DNA of 64,000 nt from an uncultured Solirubrobacteraceae bacterium (GCA_902806205.1 CADCVR010000079.1:56409-120408); one strand, 5' to 3'; positions 15,471 through 25,203 are shown, numbered from the stretch's first letter. The notes: generated from the sequence alone by a model not told the origin. Numbers and translations: made by a program.

Positions 15471-16905
15471 CCAGCGGACGCGCAAGGGCGACGACCAGCC
15501 GCTGATCGCCGCGTTCCGCGCCGGCGACGACGGGGCCTTCGCGCAGATCTTCGAGCGCCACCACGGCGAGCTGCTGCGCTACGCCCGGCGTGTGCTCGGC
15601 CGCTCGTCCGAGCACGCCGAGGACGTCGTGCAGGAGGCGATGCTCCGCGCGAGCCGAGCACTCCGTCGCGACGAGCGCCACATCGAACTGCGCCCGTGGC
15701 TCTTTCGCCTCGTGCGCAACTGTGCGCTGGACGAACTCGCGCGGGTGCGCACGGACAGCGTGGCGCTCGACGACGCCGACGACTGGGGCATGCTGCGCGC
15801 GGCCGATGCGACGCAGCCCGAAGTGGCCTCCGAGCAGCGCGGCAAGGTTCGTGACCTGCTCGGCGACATCTCGACCCTCCCCCCTCCGCAGCGCCATGCC
15901 CTGCTGCGCCGCGAGGTCGACGGCATCTCGCACTCCGCGCTCGCCGGCGAGCTCGGCGTCAGCGAGCAGGCCACCAAGAACCTCGTCCACCGGGCCCGCA
16001 CGAACCTCGTGAAGCGCGAGGAGGCGCGCTCGACAGACTGCCACGACGTCCGCCTCGCGCTGCTGGAAGCCCACGACGAGGGCCGCCGCGCGTCGGCCGC
16101 CGCCTACCGCCACCTCGCCACCTGCGGCGGGTGCCGCACCTTCCGCGCGGGCCTGAAGAACACGAGCCGCGCCGTGGCGCTGCTCGTACCGGCGCCACTG
16201 CTCCTCGTCGCCATGGGCGTCCTCGCCGGCAAGGTGGGGGCGGCCAGCGCCAAGGGCGCGATGATCAAGACCGGAGCCACCGCGGCCGCGGGGACCGCCT
16301 TGACCACCGGCATGGTCATCGGCGGGCTCGAGGTCTTCCGCCCCGGCGACCCCGCCCCGCAGTCGGCGAAGAGCCTGGCGCTGCCGAAGGGAGGCGTGAT
16401 GAAGGGCGCGCCGCTTCCGGCCGGCACCGCGGTGGTCCGCCGCTCCGTCCGCGTCGCCGCCGGCGCGCCCGGCGCCGCCACCGTGACGCTGCCCTGCCCG
16501 CGCGGCCTGCGCGTGGCCGACCTGCTCTCCTCGCGCGGCGCGAGCGCGACGTACGTGCGCGGCACCATCGTGGGCGCGAGCCGATCGGCGCGCGTCCTCG
16601 TGGAGCCACGCCGGGGCGCGAACTCCGCGCGCGTCAGCCTGTTGTGCAAGGCGCCCGACGCCCGCGGCTCGATCGTTGCCGGGTCGCCCGCACGCGCCGC
16701 CAGTGCGGCGGGCGGCGTGACCCTCCACGTCCGCGTCGAGCGCACAGAACTGCTCCAGCGCCCCGACGGCGCCGCGGTGGGCTCCGTTCGGTTCGGCCAG
16801 CCCGTCCGGGCGCTCGGGCGCGCCACCGACGCGGGCTGGCAGCGCATCCGCACGGACACCGGAGCCACGGGCTGGGTGCCCACCGGCGTGCTCGGGGGCT
16901 CCTAG
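15463..16905 (+). CDS. ECF sigma factor fused to zinc anti-sigma, membrane segment and SH3-like domain
   Basis: A 480-aa single-chain regulator. Residues 12-90 are sigma region 2 (HAEDVVQEAMLRASRAL, LFRLVRNCALDELAR). Residues 125-180 are sigma region 4 with its HTH (SHSALAGELGVSEQATKNLVHRAR). Residues 190-228 are a zinc anti-sigma motif: Cys193, His217, Cys221, Cys224 (HLATCGGC). Hydrophobic segments at about 238-260 and 270-290 should span the membrane. Residues 290-410 are a basic extracellular region, and 415-480 an SH3-like domain ending GWVPT. The GTG start is within the upstream gene, with AGGAG 9 nt before it. Release would need proteolysis or conformational change (inference). ECF sigma factors are normally about 170-200 aa. 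Confidence 0.85.
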   Translation: MLDQRTRKGDDQPLIAAFRAGDDGAFAQIFERHHGELLRYARRVLGRSSEHAEDVVQEAMLRASRALRRDERHIELRPWLFRLVRNCALDELARVRTDSVALDDADDWGMLRAADATQPEVASEQRGKVRDLLGDISTLPPPQRHALLRREVDGISHSALAGELGVSEQATKNLVHRARTNLVKREEARSTDCHDVRLALLEAHDEGRRASAAAYRHLATCGGCRTFRAGLKNTSRAVALLVPAPLLLVAMGVLAGKVGAASAKGAMIKTGATAAAGTALTTGMVIGGLEVFRPGDPAPQSAKSLALPKGGVMKGAPLPAGTAVVRRSVRVAAGAPGAATVTLPCPRGLRVADLLSSRGASATYVRGTIVGASRSARVLVEPRRGANSARVSLLCKAPDARGSIVAGSPARAASAAGGVTLHVRVERTELLQRPDGAAVGSVRFGQPVRALGRATDAGWQRIRTDTGATGWVPTGVLGGS

Positions 16906-16936
16906 TCATGGCCAGGCAAGCGGTCTGAGACCCGGC

Positions 16937-19900
16937 ATGCTCGCCGCGACCTCCACCAAGGCCACGCCGCGCCCGACCACCCGCACCGGGCTCGACGGCG
17001 ATGCCCGCCCCCTGTTGCGCCCCGGCCAGAAGTGGTGTTCACGGGTGCTCGTGGCCCGGTGTGGGCTCGCGGCCCTGACGCTCCTTCTCACGCTGCTGGC
17101 CACGGCGACACCCGCGCCCGCCCGCGGACCCCTGCAGATCGGGATCGCCGATGACGGCGTCCTCCTCGGCGACCCGGCCGAGGCCGACGAGGCGGTCGCG
17201 TCGTGGCAGAGGCTCGGCATCGACACCGCCCGCATCCAGGTCTCGTGGGCGCGCGTGGCCCCGGCGCCCGACTACCCGCTCATGCCGATCGGGTTCAACC
17301 CGTACAACGCCGGCGATCCGGGCTACCACTGGGGCGTCATCGACGCTGCGGTCAGGCGGGTCGTCGATGCGGGCATCCAGCCGATCCTCATGATCGACGG
17401 CCCGCCGCCGCTCTGGTCCTCGAGCCGACCCGCGGCCGGCAACCAGCGCTTCAAACCGCAGTCGTGGCAGTTCGCCGCCTTCGCCTCGGCGGTCGCCGGC
17501 CGCTACCAGGCCGACGTCGCCACCTACATCCTCTGGAACGAGCCGAACCTGCCGCTGTGGCTGCAGCCTCAGGCCGACTGCGTCGCTCGCAAGTGCCACC
17601 CCGTCTCGGCGGACACCTATCGCTTCATGGTCCGCAGCGCCTACCCGGCCATCCACGCCGCCGACCCCGACGCCCGGGTCCTGATCGGCGCGCTGGCCCC
17701 GCGTGGCGGCCGCCTGGTGAGCCGCAACGCGAACATGCGCCCGCTGGAGTTCCTGCGCGCGTTCGGGTGCGTCGATACTGCGCTGCGGCCGATCCGGTCG
17801 CGGGGCTGCAAGGGCTTCCAACCCGCGATCGCCGACGGCTTCGCCTACCACGCGCACAGCACGAAGCTCGCGCCCGACCAGCCCTACGAGCATCCCGACG
17901 ACGCCGACATCGCCAGCCTGCCCCGGGTGGAGCAGCTCCTGGACAGCCTGCAGGAGGACGGACGGATCATCGGCACGTCGGGGCCGCTCGGGATCTGGCT
18001 CGACGAGTACGCCTACCAGACCAACCCGCCCGACCGTGAGCGCGGCGTGAGCCCCGGCCGGCAGGATCGCTACCTCCAGCAGGCGGCCTACATCGCGTGG
18101 CGCGACCCCCGGGTGCAGATGATCGGGCAGTACGCCTGGCGCGACGAGCCCGTCGACGGCGGCCGGTCCTACACGGGCTGGCAGTCCGGGCTGTTCTTCT
18201 CCGACGGCCGGCCCAAGCCGGCGCTCGCGCACTTCGCGAACCCGTTCTGGGTCGACGTCCGGCGCAGCACGCTGTGGGGCCAGGTACGCCCGGGCGGGGC
18301 GCACACGGTGGAGGTGCAGGTGCGGCCACCCGGCCGCAACCAGGGTTGGAGCTCACTGGGGCGCTTGGCGACCGCGGGCGACGGAACCTGGGTCATGCGC
18401 ACGCCCATCACGCCGTTTGCGACCTACCGCGCCATCAGCGAGGACGGGAGGACCAGCGCCGCCGTCGTGGCCGCGCCGTCGAACTCGGATCCCAACGAGG
18501 CTCCCCCGGACGAGGCGCCCACCGAAGTCACGCCCGTCGAACGCCGCACCGTCGCCGTCACCCCGCGGGCCCCCGTCCCGCGCTCCTTCGCCGGTCTGTC
18601 GGTCGAGTACCGCTCGGTCCGGGACTTCCTGGGGACGGGCGGACTGCCCAACCCGGTCTTTGCCGCGCTGTCACGCACCCTCGAACGGGAGGGCAGCGGA
18701 CCGCCGCCCCTGCGCTTCGGCGGCGACTCGACCGATCAGACGTGGTGGAACCCGGCCTACGCGCCGCGCCCGGCCGGCATCACGACCGACCTCGACCCGG
18801 CGTGGCTGACCGATGTGCGCACGTGGCTGTCCGCCGTGAAGTCGCCGCTGACCTTCGGCCTGAACCTGGGCCTGAACGACCCGGCCCGTGCGGCGGAGCT
18901 CGCGCGCGCCGTCGCGGGAGGTGTGCCGCGGGACGCCCTCTCCGGCTTCCAGATCGGCAACGAGCCCGACCTGTACCCGACGGCCCGGCGCTACAAGGTG
19001 GGTCCTCACAGGCTCGCGCGGATCGCGAAGCGACCGCTCGACTACGACTACGCGCAGCTCCGCCGCGAGCTCGAGGCCCACATCCCGGCGATCTCCGCGG
19101 CGGCGCCCGGCATCCCGCTGCAGTCCTCGCCCTTCGCCGCCGCGGCGTGGAACGACCACGCGCAGGATGTTCTCGGCATCGCCCAGGGTGCGTTCTCCGT
19201 CTATGCGGCGCACGCCTACGCGCTGCAGACCTGCAACTCGAACGCGCGACGCCTCGACCGGGCGGGGTACATCCCGGCGCTGCTCGCCGGCCGGCCCTAC
19301 ACGGCGCTGATGGCGCGCATGGAGGAGCTTGTGGCGGTGGCCACCGCGCAGGGCGCCGACGTCCGCGTGGATGAGCTCAACACCGCGATCTGCGGCGGCC
19401 TGCTCGGGGTGAGCGACACCTTCGCGTCGGCGATCTGGGGCACCGACGTCCTCTTCGGACTGGCGCAGGCCGGGGTGCGGCGCGCGCACTTCCACACGTG
19501 GACGGGCGCGCGCTACGCCCCCGTCGAGTTCGGCTCAAGACCCGCCCGCGTGCGACCTCTGTTCTACGCCATGCTGCTCTTCAACCGGGCCACTCCCGAC
19601 GGCTCGCGGCTGCTGCCGGTCGGCCCGAATCCCCCCGGCGCCCGGCTGAAGACCTGGGCGACCGTCGACGGGGCCGGGACCCGCCGCGTCGTCGTCATCA
19701 ACAAGGACCCGAAGGGCGCGCGCAAGGTGATCCTCCGCGTGGCCGGCGCCGGCCGTGTGGCCCGCGTCGAGCGGCTGCAAGCCCGGTCGCTGCGCTCCAC
19801 CGGCGGCGTCACGCTCGGCGGCCAGAGCTACGGCACGACGACCAAGGACGGCGTCCTGCGCGGCGACCGCGTGGTGGAGCGAGTCCTGTCGCAGGGCGGT

Positions 19901-19996
19901 GCCTTCACCCTCGCGATGCCCCCGGGAAGCGCGGCGCTCATGACGATCGGATCGGCCGCGCGCGAAGGACCCCCGCTCCCCCGTAGAGCACGGTGA
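16937..19996 (+). CDS. Secreted two-domain glycoside hydrolase (GH5/39-like plus GH79-like)
   Basis: A 1019-aa secreted protein. The hydrophobic signal segment is at residues 41-60. If translation starts at GTG 17045 instead, the signal peptide is at the very N-terminus, which may be correct. Residues 55-450 form a clan-A-like (beta/alpha)8 hydrolase with WNEPNLP (Glu202, acid/base) and WLDEYAYQT (Glu357, nucleophile candidate). A beta linker and Pro/Glu-rich spacer (about 510-535) follow. Residues 540-960 form a second barrel resembling GH79 heparanase/glucuronidase, with GNEPDLY (Glu676) and VDELNT (Glu813). A small beta domain ends the protein. It lies 31 bp after the sigma fusion, probably a polysaccharide-degrading member of its output. 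Confidence 0.8.
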   Translation: MLAATSTKATPRPTTRTGLDGDARPLLRPGQKWCSRVLVARCGLAALTLLLTLLATATPAPARGPLQIGIADDGVLLGDPAEADEAVASWQRLGIDTARIQVSWARVAPAPDYPLMPIGFNPYNAGDPGYHWGVIDAAVRRVVDAGIQPILMIDGPPPLWSSSRPAAGNQRFKPQSWQFAAFASAVAGRYQADVATYILWNEPNLPLWLQPQADCVARKCHPVSADTYRFMVRSAYPAIHAADPDARVLIGALAPRGGRLVSRNANMRPLEFLRAFGCVDTALRPIRSRGCKGFQPAIADGFAYHAHSTKLAPDQPYEHPDDADIASLPRVEQLLDSLQEDGRIIGTSGPLGIWLDEYAYQTNPPDRERGVSPGRQDRYLQQAAYIAWRDPRVQMIGQYAWRDEPVDGGRSYTGWQSGLFFSDGRPKPALAHFANPFWVDVRRSTLWGQVRPGGAHTVEVQVRPPGRNQGWSSLGRLATAGDGTWVMRTPITPFATYRAISEDGRTSAAVVAAPSNSDPNEAPPDEAPTEVTPVERRTVAVTPRAPVPRSFAGLSVEYRSVRDFLGTGGLPNPVFAALSRTLEREGSGPPPLRFGGDSTDQTWWNPAYAPRPAGITTDLDPAWLTDVRTWLSAVKSPLTFGLNLGLNDPARAAELARAVAGGVPRDALSGFQIGNEPDLYPTARRYKVGPHRLARIAKRPLDYDYAQLRRELEAHIPAISAAAPGIPLQSSPFAAAAWNDHAQDVLGIAQGAFSVYAAHAYALQTCNSNARRLDRAGYIPALLAGRPYTALMARMEELVAVATAQGADVRVDELNTAICGGLLGVSDTFASAIWGTDVLFGLAQAGVRRAHFHTWTGARYAPVEFGSRPARVRPLFYAMLLFNRATPDGSRLLPVGPNPPGARLKTWATVDGAGTRRVVVINKDPKGARKVILRVAGAGRVARVERLQARSLRSTGGVTLGGQSYGTTTKDGVLRGDRVVERVLSQGGAFTLAMPPGSAALMTIGSAAREGPPLPRRAR

Positions 19997-20035
19997 GCGC
20001 ACGGCCGCCGGCGCGCATCGTTCGCGGACATCGGA

Positions 20036-20066
20036 CCTCCACTCTGGCTTTGCTCAGAGACGGAGG
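20036..20066. terminator. Imperfect hairpin between convergent glycosidase and recD
   Basis: CCTCC-A-CTCTG pairs with CAGAG-AC-GGAGG around an 8-nt loop. It overlaps the last codons and stop of recD and lies 40 bp after the glycosidase stop. It is a candidate bidirectional terminator. Confidence 0.3.
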
Positions 20067-21958
20067 CCCAATCCTGAGGCCCGGCCCGCCGGTCGTGCCA
20101 CCGCCTCACGGACGGCGACCTCTCGGCCGACGAGGATGATCTCGTCCCGAGCCCGGGTCACCGCCGTGTAGAGCAGCTCGCGCGTGAGCAGCCGCGAGCT
20201 CGCGTCCGGAAGCAGGACGGCGGCGGCGCCGACCTGGGAGCCCTGCGCCTTGTGAACGGTCATCGCGTGCAGCGGTTCGACGGCGGCCAGCCGCGACGGG
20301 CTGACCAGGACGGTCCCGCCGCTGCGCTCGAAGGCGGCGCGGAGGTGGTCGCCGTCGGCGACGACGACGCCGGTGTCGCCGTTGAAGAGTCGCAGCTCGC
20401 GGTCGTTCTGCGTGACCAGCAGCGCCTGGCCGGCGAAGGGGCGCGGGGAGCCGGCGGGGCGCAGGCCGGGGCGGGCTACGGCGAGCCAGTCCTCGATGCG
20501 GGCGGCCCACGTCGCTACGCCGTACGGTCCGCGGCGGTGGGCGCAGAGGACGCGGAAAGCGCCGAGCGCGTCGAGCGCCCCGGCGGCGCTCCCGGCGCGG
20601 GCGGCGTCGATCACAGCGCTGCCGGCGGTGACCGCGCGCCGGCGGACGAGATCTGCGGCCGGACCGGCGTCGGCGGCGTCCTGCTCGAGCCAGATGACCC
20701 CCGCCGGGGCCGCGCGTAACACGGCGAGGGTGGCGTCGGCGTCGCCGCGGCGGATCGCGTCGGCGAGGGTGGCGATGCCCGCGCCGAAGCGGTGGACGCG
20801 TTCGAGCACGATGACGCCGTCGGCGACGTGCCCCTCGGGCGGCGGGTCGGTGGCTTCGACGGGGTGGCCGGTGAGCTCGGCGAGGCGCGCGCGCCGCGGC
20901 GCGCTCAGCCGCAGACCGGTGCTGGAGGGTCCGACGACGTCGCCGAGTACGGCTCCGGCCTCGATGGCCACGAGTTGCTGGGGGTCTCCGACGAGGATCA
21001 GGCGGGCGTCGGGGCGCACGGCCTCGGCGAGGCGGGCCATCAGCGACAGCGAGACCATCGAGCTCTCGTCGACGACGACGACGTCGTGGGGCAGGCGGTT
21101 GGAGCGATCGTGGCGGAAGCGGCTCTCGGTCCCCGGTCGCCAGCCGAGCGTGCGGTGCAGCGTCGCGGCCTCCAGCCCGGCGAGCCACGCGCGGACCGTC
21201 TCATCGGTGGCGAGCGTCGCGGCTTCGGCGTGGACGGCCTCCTGCAGGCGAGCCGCGGCCTTCCCGGTCGGCGCGGCGAGCGCGACGAGCAGCTCGGGCT
21301 CGCCGGCGGCGCGGGCCTGCTCGGCCAGCAGCGCCAGGACGCGGGCAACAGTGGTCGTCTTACCCGTGCCGGGGCCGCCGGCGATCACGGCGAAGCGGCT
21401 GAGGACCGCCGAGGCGCCGGCCAGCGCTTGGCGGCCGGCGGGCTCGTCGGTGAAGAGCCGCCGCACGCCGTCGCGCAGGACGGCGTCGTCGACGGCGGGC
21501 GCGGCGTCGGCGAGCGCCACGAGGTCGGCGGCGACGCTGCGCTCGTCGCGCCACAGGCGGTCGAGGTGCAGGCGGCTGTCGAGCAGGCGCAGCGGGGTGG
21601 GCGCGGCGCCGCGCGGGTCGTCCTCCCCGACGCCCGTGAGCGCGCTCGATTCGACCACGGTCACCCACGGGCCGGCCGGCGGCCACGGGAGTGCCTCCAG
21701 GTCGACGGGCTTGTCGCTGTCGACGGTCGCGGTCTTCTGGATCGCCGCGAGGTCGACGTGGACGTGCCCGAGGCGCGGCGCGCGGACCGCGAGCGCGACG
21801 GCCAGCACGACGCGCTCGTCGCTCTCGTCGCACAGCCCGGCCAGGCAGCGGGCGACGTGGACGTCGGCGGCGGCGAGCACGCCTGCGTCGGCGAAGGCCG
21901 CCAGCAGTCCGTGCGCGCTGCGCGCGCGGCGCACGTCGAAGGGGTCCAGCGTGGTCAC
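20054..21958 (-). CDS. recD: Exonuclease V alpha subunit RecD
   Basis: A 634-aa superfamily 1 helicase, the 5'-3' motor of RecBCD. Walker A GGPGTGKTTTVARVL is near residue 193, VVDESSMVS (motif II) near 298, and the C-terminal motifs MTVHKAQGSQ and LLYTAVTRARDEIILVG near 555-620. The N-terminal RecB-contact region (FADAGVLAAADVHVARCLAGL) is present. The length matches E. coli RecD (608 aa). The GTG start overlaps the recB stop by 4 nt (GTGA), making it the third gene of a coupled recC-recB-recD operon. It converges with the glycosidase gene. Confidence 0.92.
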   Translation of the reverse strand: MTTLDPFDVRRARSAHGLLAAFADAGVLAAADVHVARCLAGLCDESDERVVLAVALAVRAPRLGHVHVDLAAIQKTATVDSDKPVDLEALPWPPAGPWVTVVESSALTGVGEDDPRGAAPTPLRLLDSRLHLDRLWRDERSVAADLVALADAAPAVDDAVLRDGVRRLFTDEPAGRQALAGASAVLSRFAVIAGGPGTGKTTTVARVLALLAEQARAAGEPELLVALAAPTGKAAARLQEAVHAEAATLATDETVRAWLAGLEAATLHRTLGWRPGTESRFRHDRSNRLPHDVVVVDESSMVSLSLMARLAEAVRPDARLILVGDPQQLVAIEAGAVLGDVVGPSSTGLRLSAPRRARLAELTGHPVEATDPPPEGHVADGVIVLERVHRFGAGIATLADAIRRGDADATLAVLRAAPAGVIWLEQDAADAGPAADLVRRRAVTAGSAVIDAARAGSAAGALDALGAFRVLCAHRRGPYGVATWAARIEDWLAVARPGLRPAGSPRPFAGQALLVTQNDRELRLFNGDTGVVVADGDHLRAAFERSGGTVLVSPSRLAAVEPLHAMTVHKAQGSQVGAAAVLLPDASSRLLTRELLYTAVTRARDEIILVGREVAVREAVARPAGRASGLGLRL

Positions 21959-24900
21959 CGGGGGTCACCGTGCTCGAGCAGATCGCTGAGCGCGACGATG
22001 AGTGCGGCCGGCGGGTCCCAGGCGAAGACGCCCGCGCCGGGCGCGCCGTTCATCCCGCGCAGGAAGAGGTAGAGCGCGCCGCCCAGATGGGCGGCTGGGT
22101 CGTAGCCGGGGCGGCGCCAGCGCAGGTAGCGGTGCAGCGCGACGAGGTAGAGCAGGGCTTGCAGCAGGTAGTGGGAGCGCTGCATCGCTTCGGCGAGACC
22201 GCTGGGGCTGAGGTCGTCGAGCCGGTTGGTCTTGTAGTCGAGCACGACGAACCGGCCGCTCGGGAGCCGGGCGACCAGGTCGATGACACCAGTGAGGTAG
22301 CCGCGCAGGTGCTGAGGGGCGACCTCGGTGCGCAGGCGCTCGGCGTAGCCGGCCAAGGGGCCGTCGGCGGGCAGATGCGCGGCCAGCACGTCGGCGATGG
22401 CGCCGGGCGTCAGGTCGCCGGTCGGGTCGTCTCCGCCGGCCAGCGGCAGCTCGAAGGCGAGCTCGTCGAGGCGGTCGGCGGGCTTCAGGTCGCGCAGGCG
22501 CAGGTTGTCGGCCTGCAGCCCGAGCGGCGTGTCGATGGCCGTCACCAGCGCCGCCTGCAGCGCCGCGCGGCTCGGGGGATCGAGCGGTGCGGTCGCCAGC
22601 GCCGCGGAGAGCTCCGCGTCGAGGTCGCTCGCGGCGTAGTCGACGTCCTCGAGCGCCTCGTGCACGAGGGTGCCGAGGCGCCGGCCGCCAGGGACGAGGT
22701 CCCATGGCGACCCGGCGTCCGCGGGGGTCGTCTCTTCGGCGGCCGGCTCGTCGTCGAGTACGTCGGCCTCCGGCTCGCTGAGCCCGCCGGGCGCGTGATC
22801 GCCGGCGCCGGCGACGATCGCGCTGTAGGAGGCTCGCCGCCAACGGGCGTCCAGCGAGCGGTCGAAGCGCGCCGCCGCCAGGGCGGTGCCTGCGGTCGAC
22901 GGTGGCCGCCAGCGCGCGTCCGGGCGCGGCTTGGCGCGCTCGACGGCGATGCACCCGGGCGCACCGTCGGCCATCGCGGCGAAGGCGTCCGTCGCCACGG
23001 GATCGGTCGGTACCCGCCCGGCGTCGGCGGCCACGGTGCCGTCGGCGCCGCGCCCGAGCACGAGGCGGCTGAGCGGCGAGCTCCTGCTGCCCGAGGACCC
23101 TGCCCACCACAGCACGACGGCGTGCTTGGCGCGGGTGACCGCGACGTAGGCCAGGCGGAGATCCTCCCCGCGCGACTCGGTGACATAGAGCCGGTGGTGC
23201 GCGGCGTACGCCGCGCCCTCCATCGCGACGTCGACCGTTCGCCGGCCGTTGTGGTCGGGGTCGTGGAAGACGATCGGGCCGTTCGCCTCGTCCTTGTGGC
23301 GACCGTCCCAGAGGTACGGGCACAGGACGACGGGGAACTCGAGGCCCTTGCTGCGGTGGATGGTGAGCACCTGCACCGCGTCGGCGTCTGACTCGAGCCG
23401 CCGCGTGCGCTCCTGGTCGTCGTCCTCGGTGCCGACCTCGTCGGCCCGCCCGCGCAGCCACGCCGCCAGCGCGGTGGGGCCGAGCCGCTCGGCGGTGGCC
23501 GCGCGGTGCAGCAGCTCTCCGACGTGACGGACGTCGGTGAGGTCGCGCTCCCCCCCGCGGCGGGCCAGCAGGCGCTCGGCGAGCCGCCCGTCACGGACCA
23601 GGCGCTCCACGAGCGAGGCGACGCCGGCTGCGCGCAGCACGCGCGCCCAGCCGTGCAGCCGACGGTGCAGCTCTTCGCGGGCCACCTCGCCGGCCTCCGC
23701 GAGCTCGCGCGCCGACCACCCGACGAAGCAGGACAGCGCGACCGCATTGGCCCTGGTTGCCTGCCCCGGGCGCTCGAGCGCCTCCAGCAGGACGAGCCAC
23801 TCCTCGGCTGCGGGCGTCGCGAAGACGCTGCCAGCTCCGCCGCTGACGGCGGGCACGTCGGCGGCGCGCAGCGCCTCGTGGACCGCTTGGGCCTGGAAGT
23901 TCGTGCGCACGAGGACGGCCAGGTCGCCGGGGGCGAGGCGCTCCCCCCCGATGCGTGCCTGCGACGCCAGCAGCGCGACAGCTTCTGCAGCGACGTCGCG
24001 GGCCACGAACGCCCGTGCCGAGTCGACCTGGGCCAGGCCGCCGCCGGTCACGTCGATGCCGTCGTCGCGGTGCGCGACGCGGATGCGCAACGGGGCCCCG
24101 GCTCTGAGCAGCCGCGCGTCGGCGTGCTCCGGCGCGGGCTCGACATGGCGGTACAGGATCCGGTCGTCGCCGAGCGCGATCTCGCCGAACAGACCGTCGA
24201 AGGCGCGCAGCAGCGGCCCGTCGCTGCGGAAGTTCGTGCCCAGCGTGTGCAGCTGGTGCCCGGCGAGCTCGACGGCTTGCAGGTAGGCGTGGACGTCGGC
24301 GCCGCGGAAGGCGTAGATCGCCTGCTTCGGGTCGCCGATGAGGACGAGCGCGCGGGCCTGCGCGAAGGCGATGCGGACGATGTCCCACTGCGCGGGGTCG
24401 GTGTCCTGGAACTCGTCGACGAGCACGACGTCGAAGCGCTCGCGGAGCTTCACGGCGGCGGCCTCGCCGTCGGGGCCCTTCAGCACGTCGCGCAGACGGG
24501 TCAGCAGGTCGTCGTAGGTGAGGACGCGGGCTCGGCGCTTGCGGCGCTCGAGGTCACGGCGGACCCGCTCCGCGAAGGCGGCACGGCGCGCCGCGACGGT
24601 CTGCGTGCCGTGCTCGGGGACGATCGGTGCGGTCGGGTTCCGGACGGTCTCGCGGACGATCTGGAGTGCGTCTGCCCGGCTGAAGAGCATCGACTCGGAT
24701 TGATCGTGATGCCAGCGGGCGACGAGCAGGTCATCGCAGGCCTGCTCGGCAAGCTCCCCCGCCTCGGGCAGGAGCGTCGCGCCGCGGTCGTCGTCGCCGG
24801 CCATCCCGAGGCCGCCGAGCGCCTCGGCGCAGAAGCCGTGCGTGGTGGTGATCGTCGCCGCGTCGAAGCGCGCCAAGGCCGCGGTCAGCCGGGCGCGCCG

Positions 24901-25203
24901 CAGTGCGACGGTCGCCGCATCACCGGCGAGCAGGAGCTCGTGGACCTCGTCGCCTCCGGGATCGCCTGAGGCCATCGCCCGCTCGGCTTGTACGAGCCGG
25001 GCGCGGACGCGGCTGCGCAGCTCCCCGGTGGCCATGCGCGTGAAGCTCACGAGCAGCAGCCGCTCCAGCGGCAGGCCGTCGGCGACGTAGCGGGCGGCGA
25101 GCGCCGCCAGGGCAAACGTCTTGCCGGTCCCCGCGCTCGCCTCCAGCACGGTCACGCCGCAGGGCAGCGGGCCGAGCAGGTCGAAGGGCTGCGGCGCGCT
25201 CAT
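21955..25203 (-). CDS. recB: Exonuclease V beta subunit RecB
   Basis: A 1082-aa UvrD-like helicase-nuclease. The N-terminal LPCGVTVLEASAGTGKTFALAALAAR is the RecB-type Walker A (residues 10-25). VDEFQDTDPAQW (motif II) and LIGDPKQAIYAFRGADVHAYL follow near 265-310. TIHRSKGLEFPVVLCPYLWD is at about 620. The C-terminal nuclease has GYLTGVIDLVARLPSGRFVVLDYKTN (Asp and Lys of the PD-(D/E)XK site). It resects double-strand ends with RecC and RecD. The ATG overlaps the recC stop (ATGA), which sets the start at 25203. Confidence 0.92.
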   Translation of the reverse strand: MSAPQPFDLLGPLPCGVTVLEASAGTGKTFALAALAARYVADGLPLERLLLVSFTRMATGELRSRVRARLVQAERAMASGDPGGDEVHELLLAGDAATVALRRARLTAALARFDAATITTTHGFCAEALGGLGMAGDDDRGATLLPEAGELAEQACDDLLVARWHHDQSESMLFSRADALQIVRETVRNPTAPIVPEHGTQTVAARRAAFAERVRRDLERRKRRARVLTYDDLLTRLRDVLKGPDGEAAAVKLRERFDVVLVDEFQDTDPAQWDIVRIAFAQARALVLIGDPKQAIYAFRGADVHAYLQAVELAGHQLHTLGTNFRSDGPLLRAFDGLFGEIALGDDRILYRHVEPAPEHADARLLRAGAPLRIRVAHRDDGIDVTGGGLAQVDSARAFVARDVAAEAVALLASQARIGGERLAPGDLAVLVRTNFQAQAVHEALRAADVPAVSGGAGSVFATPAAEEWLVLLEALERPGQATRANAVALSCFVGWSARELAEAGEVAREELHRRLHGWARVLRAAGVASLVERLVRDGRLAERLLARRGGERDLTDVRHVGELLHRAATAERLGPTALAAWLRGRADEVGTEDDDQERTRRLESDADAVQVLTIHRSKGLEFPVVLCPYLWDGRHKDEANGPIVFHDPDHNGRRTVDVAMEGAAYAAHHRLYVTESRGEDLRLAYVAVTRAKHAVVLWWAGSSGSRSSPLSRLVLGRGADGTVAADAGRVPTDPVATDAFAAMADGAPGCIAVERAKPRPDARWRPPSTAGTALAAARFDRSLDARWRRASYSAIVAGAGDHAPGGLSEPEADVLDDEPAAEETTPADAGSPWDLVPGGRRLGTLVHEALEDVDYAASDLDAELSAALATAPLDPPSRAALQAALVTAIDTPLGLQADNLRLRDLKPADRLDELAFELPLAGGDDPTGDLTPGAIADVLAAHLPADGPLAGYAERLRTEVAPQHLRGYLTGVIDLVARLPSGRFVVLDYKTNRLDDLSPSGLAEAMQRSHYLLQALLYLVALHRYLRWRRPGYDPAAHLGGALYLFLRGMNGAPGAGVFAWDPPAALIVALSDLLEHGDPR

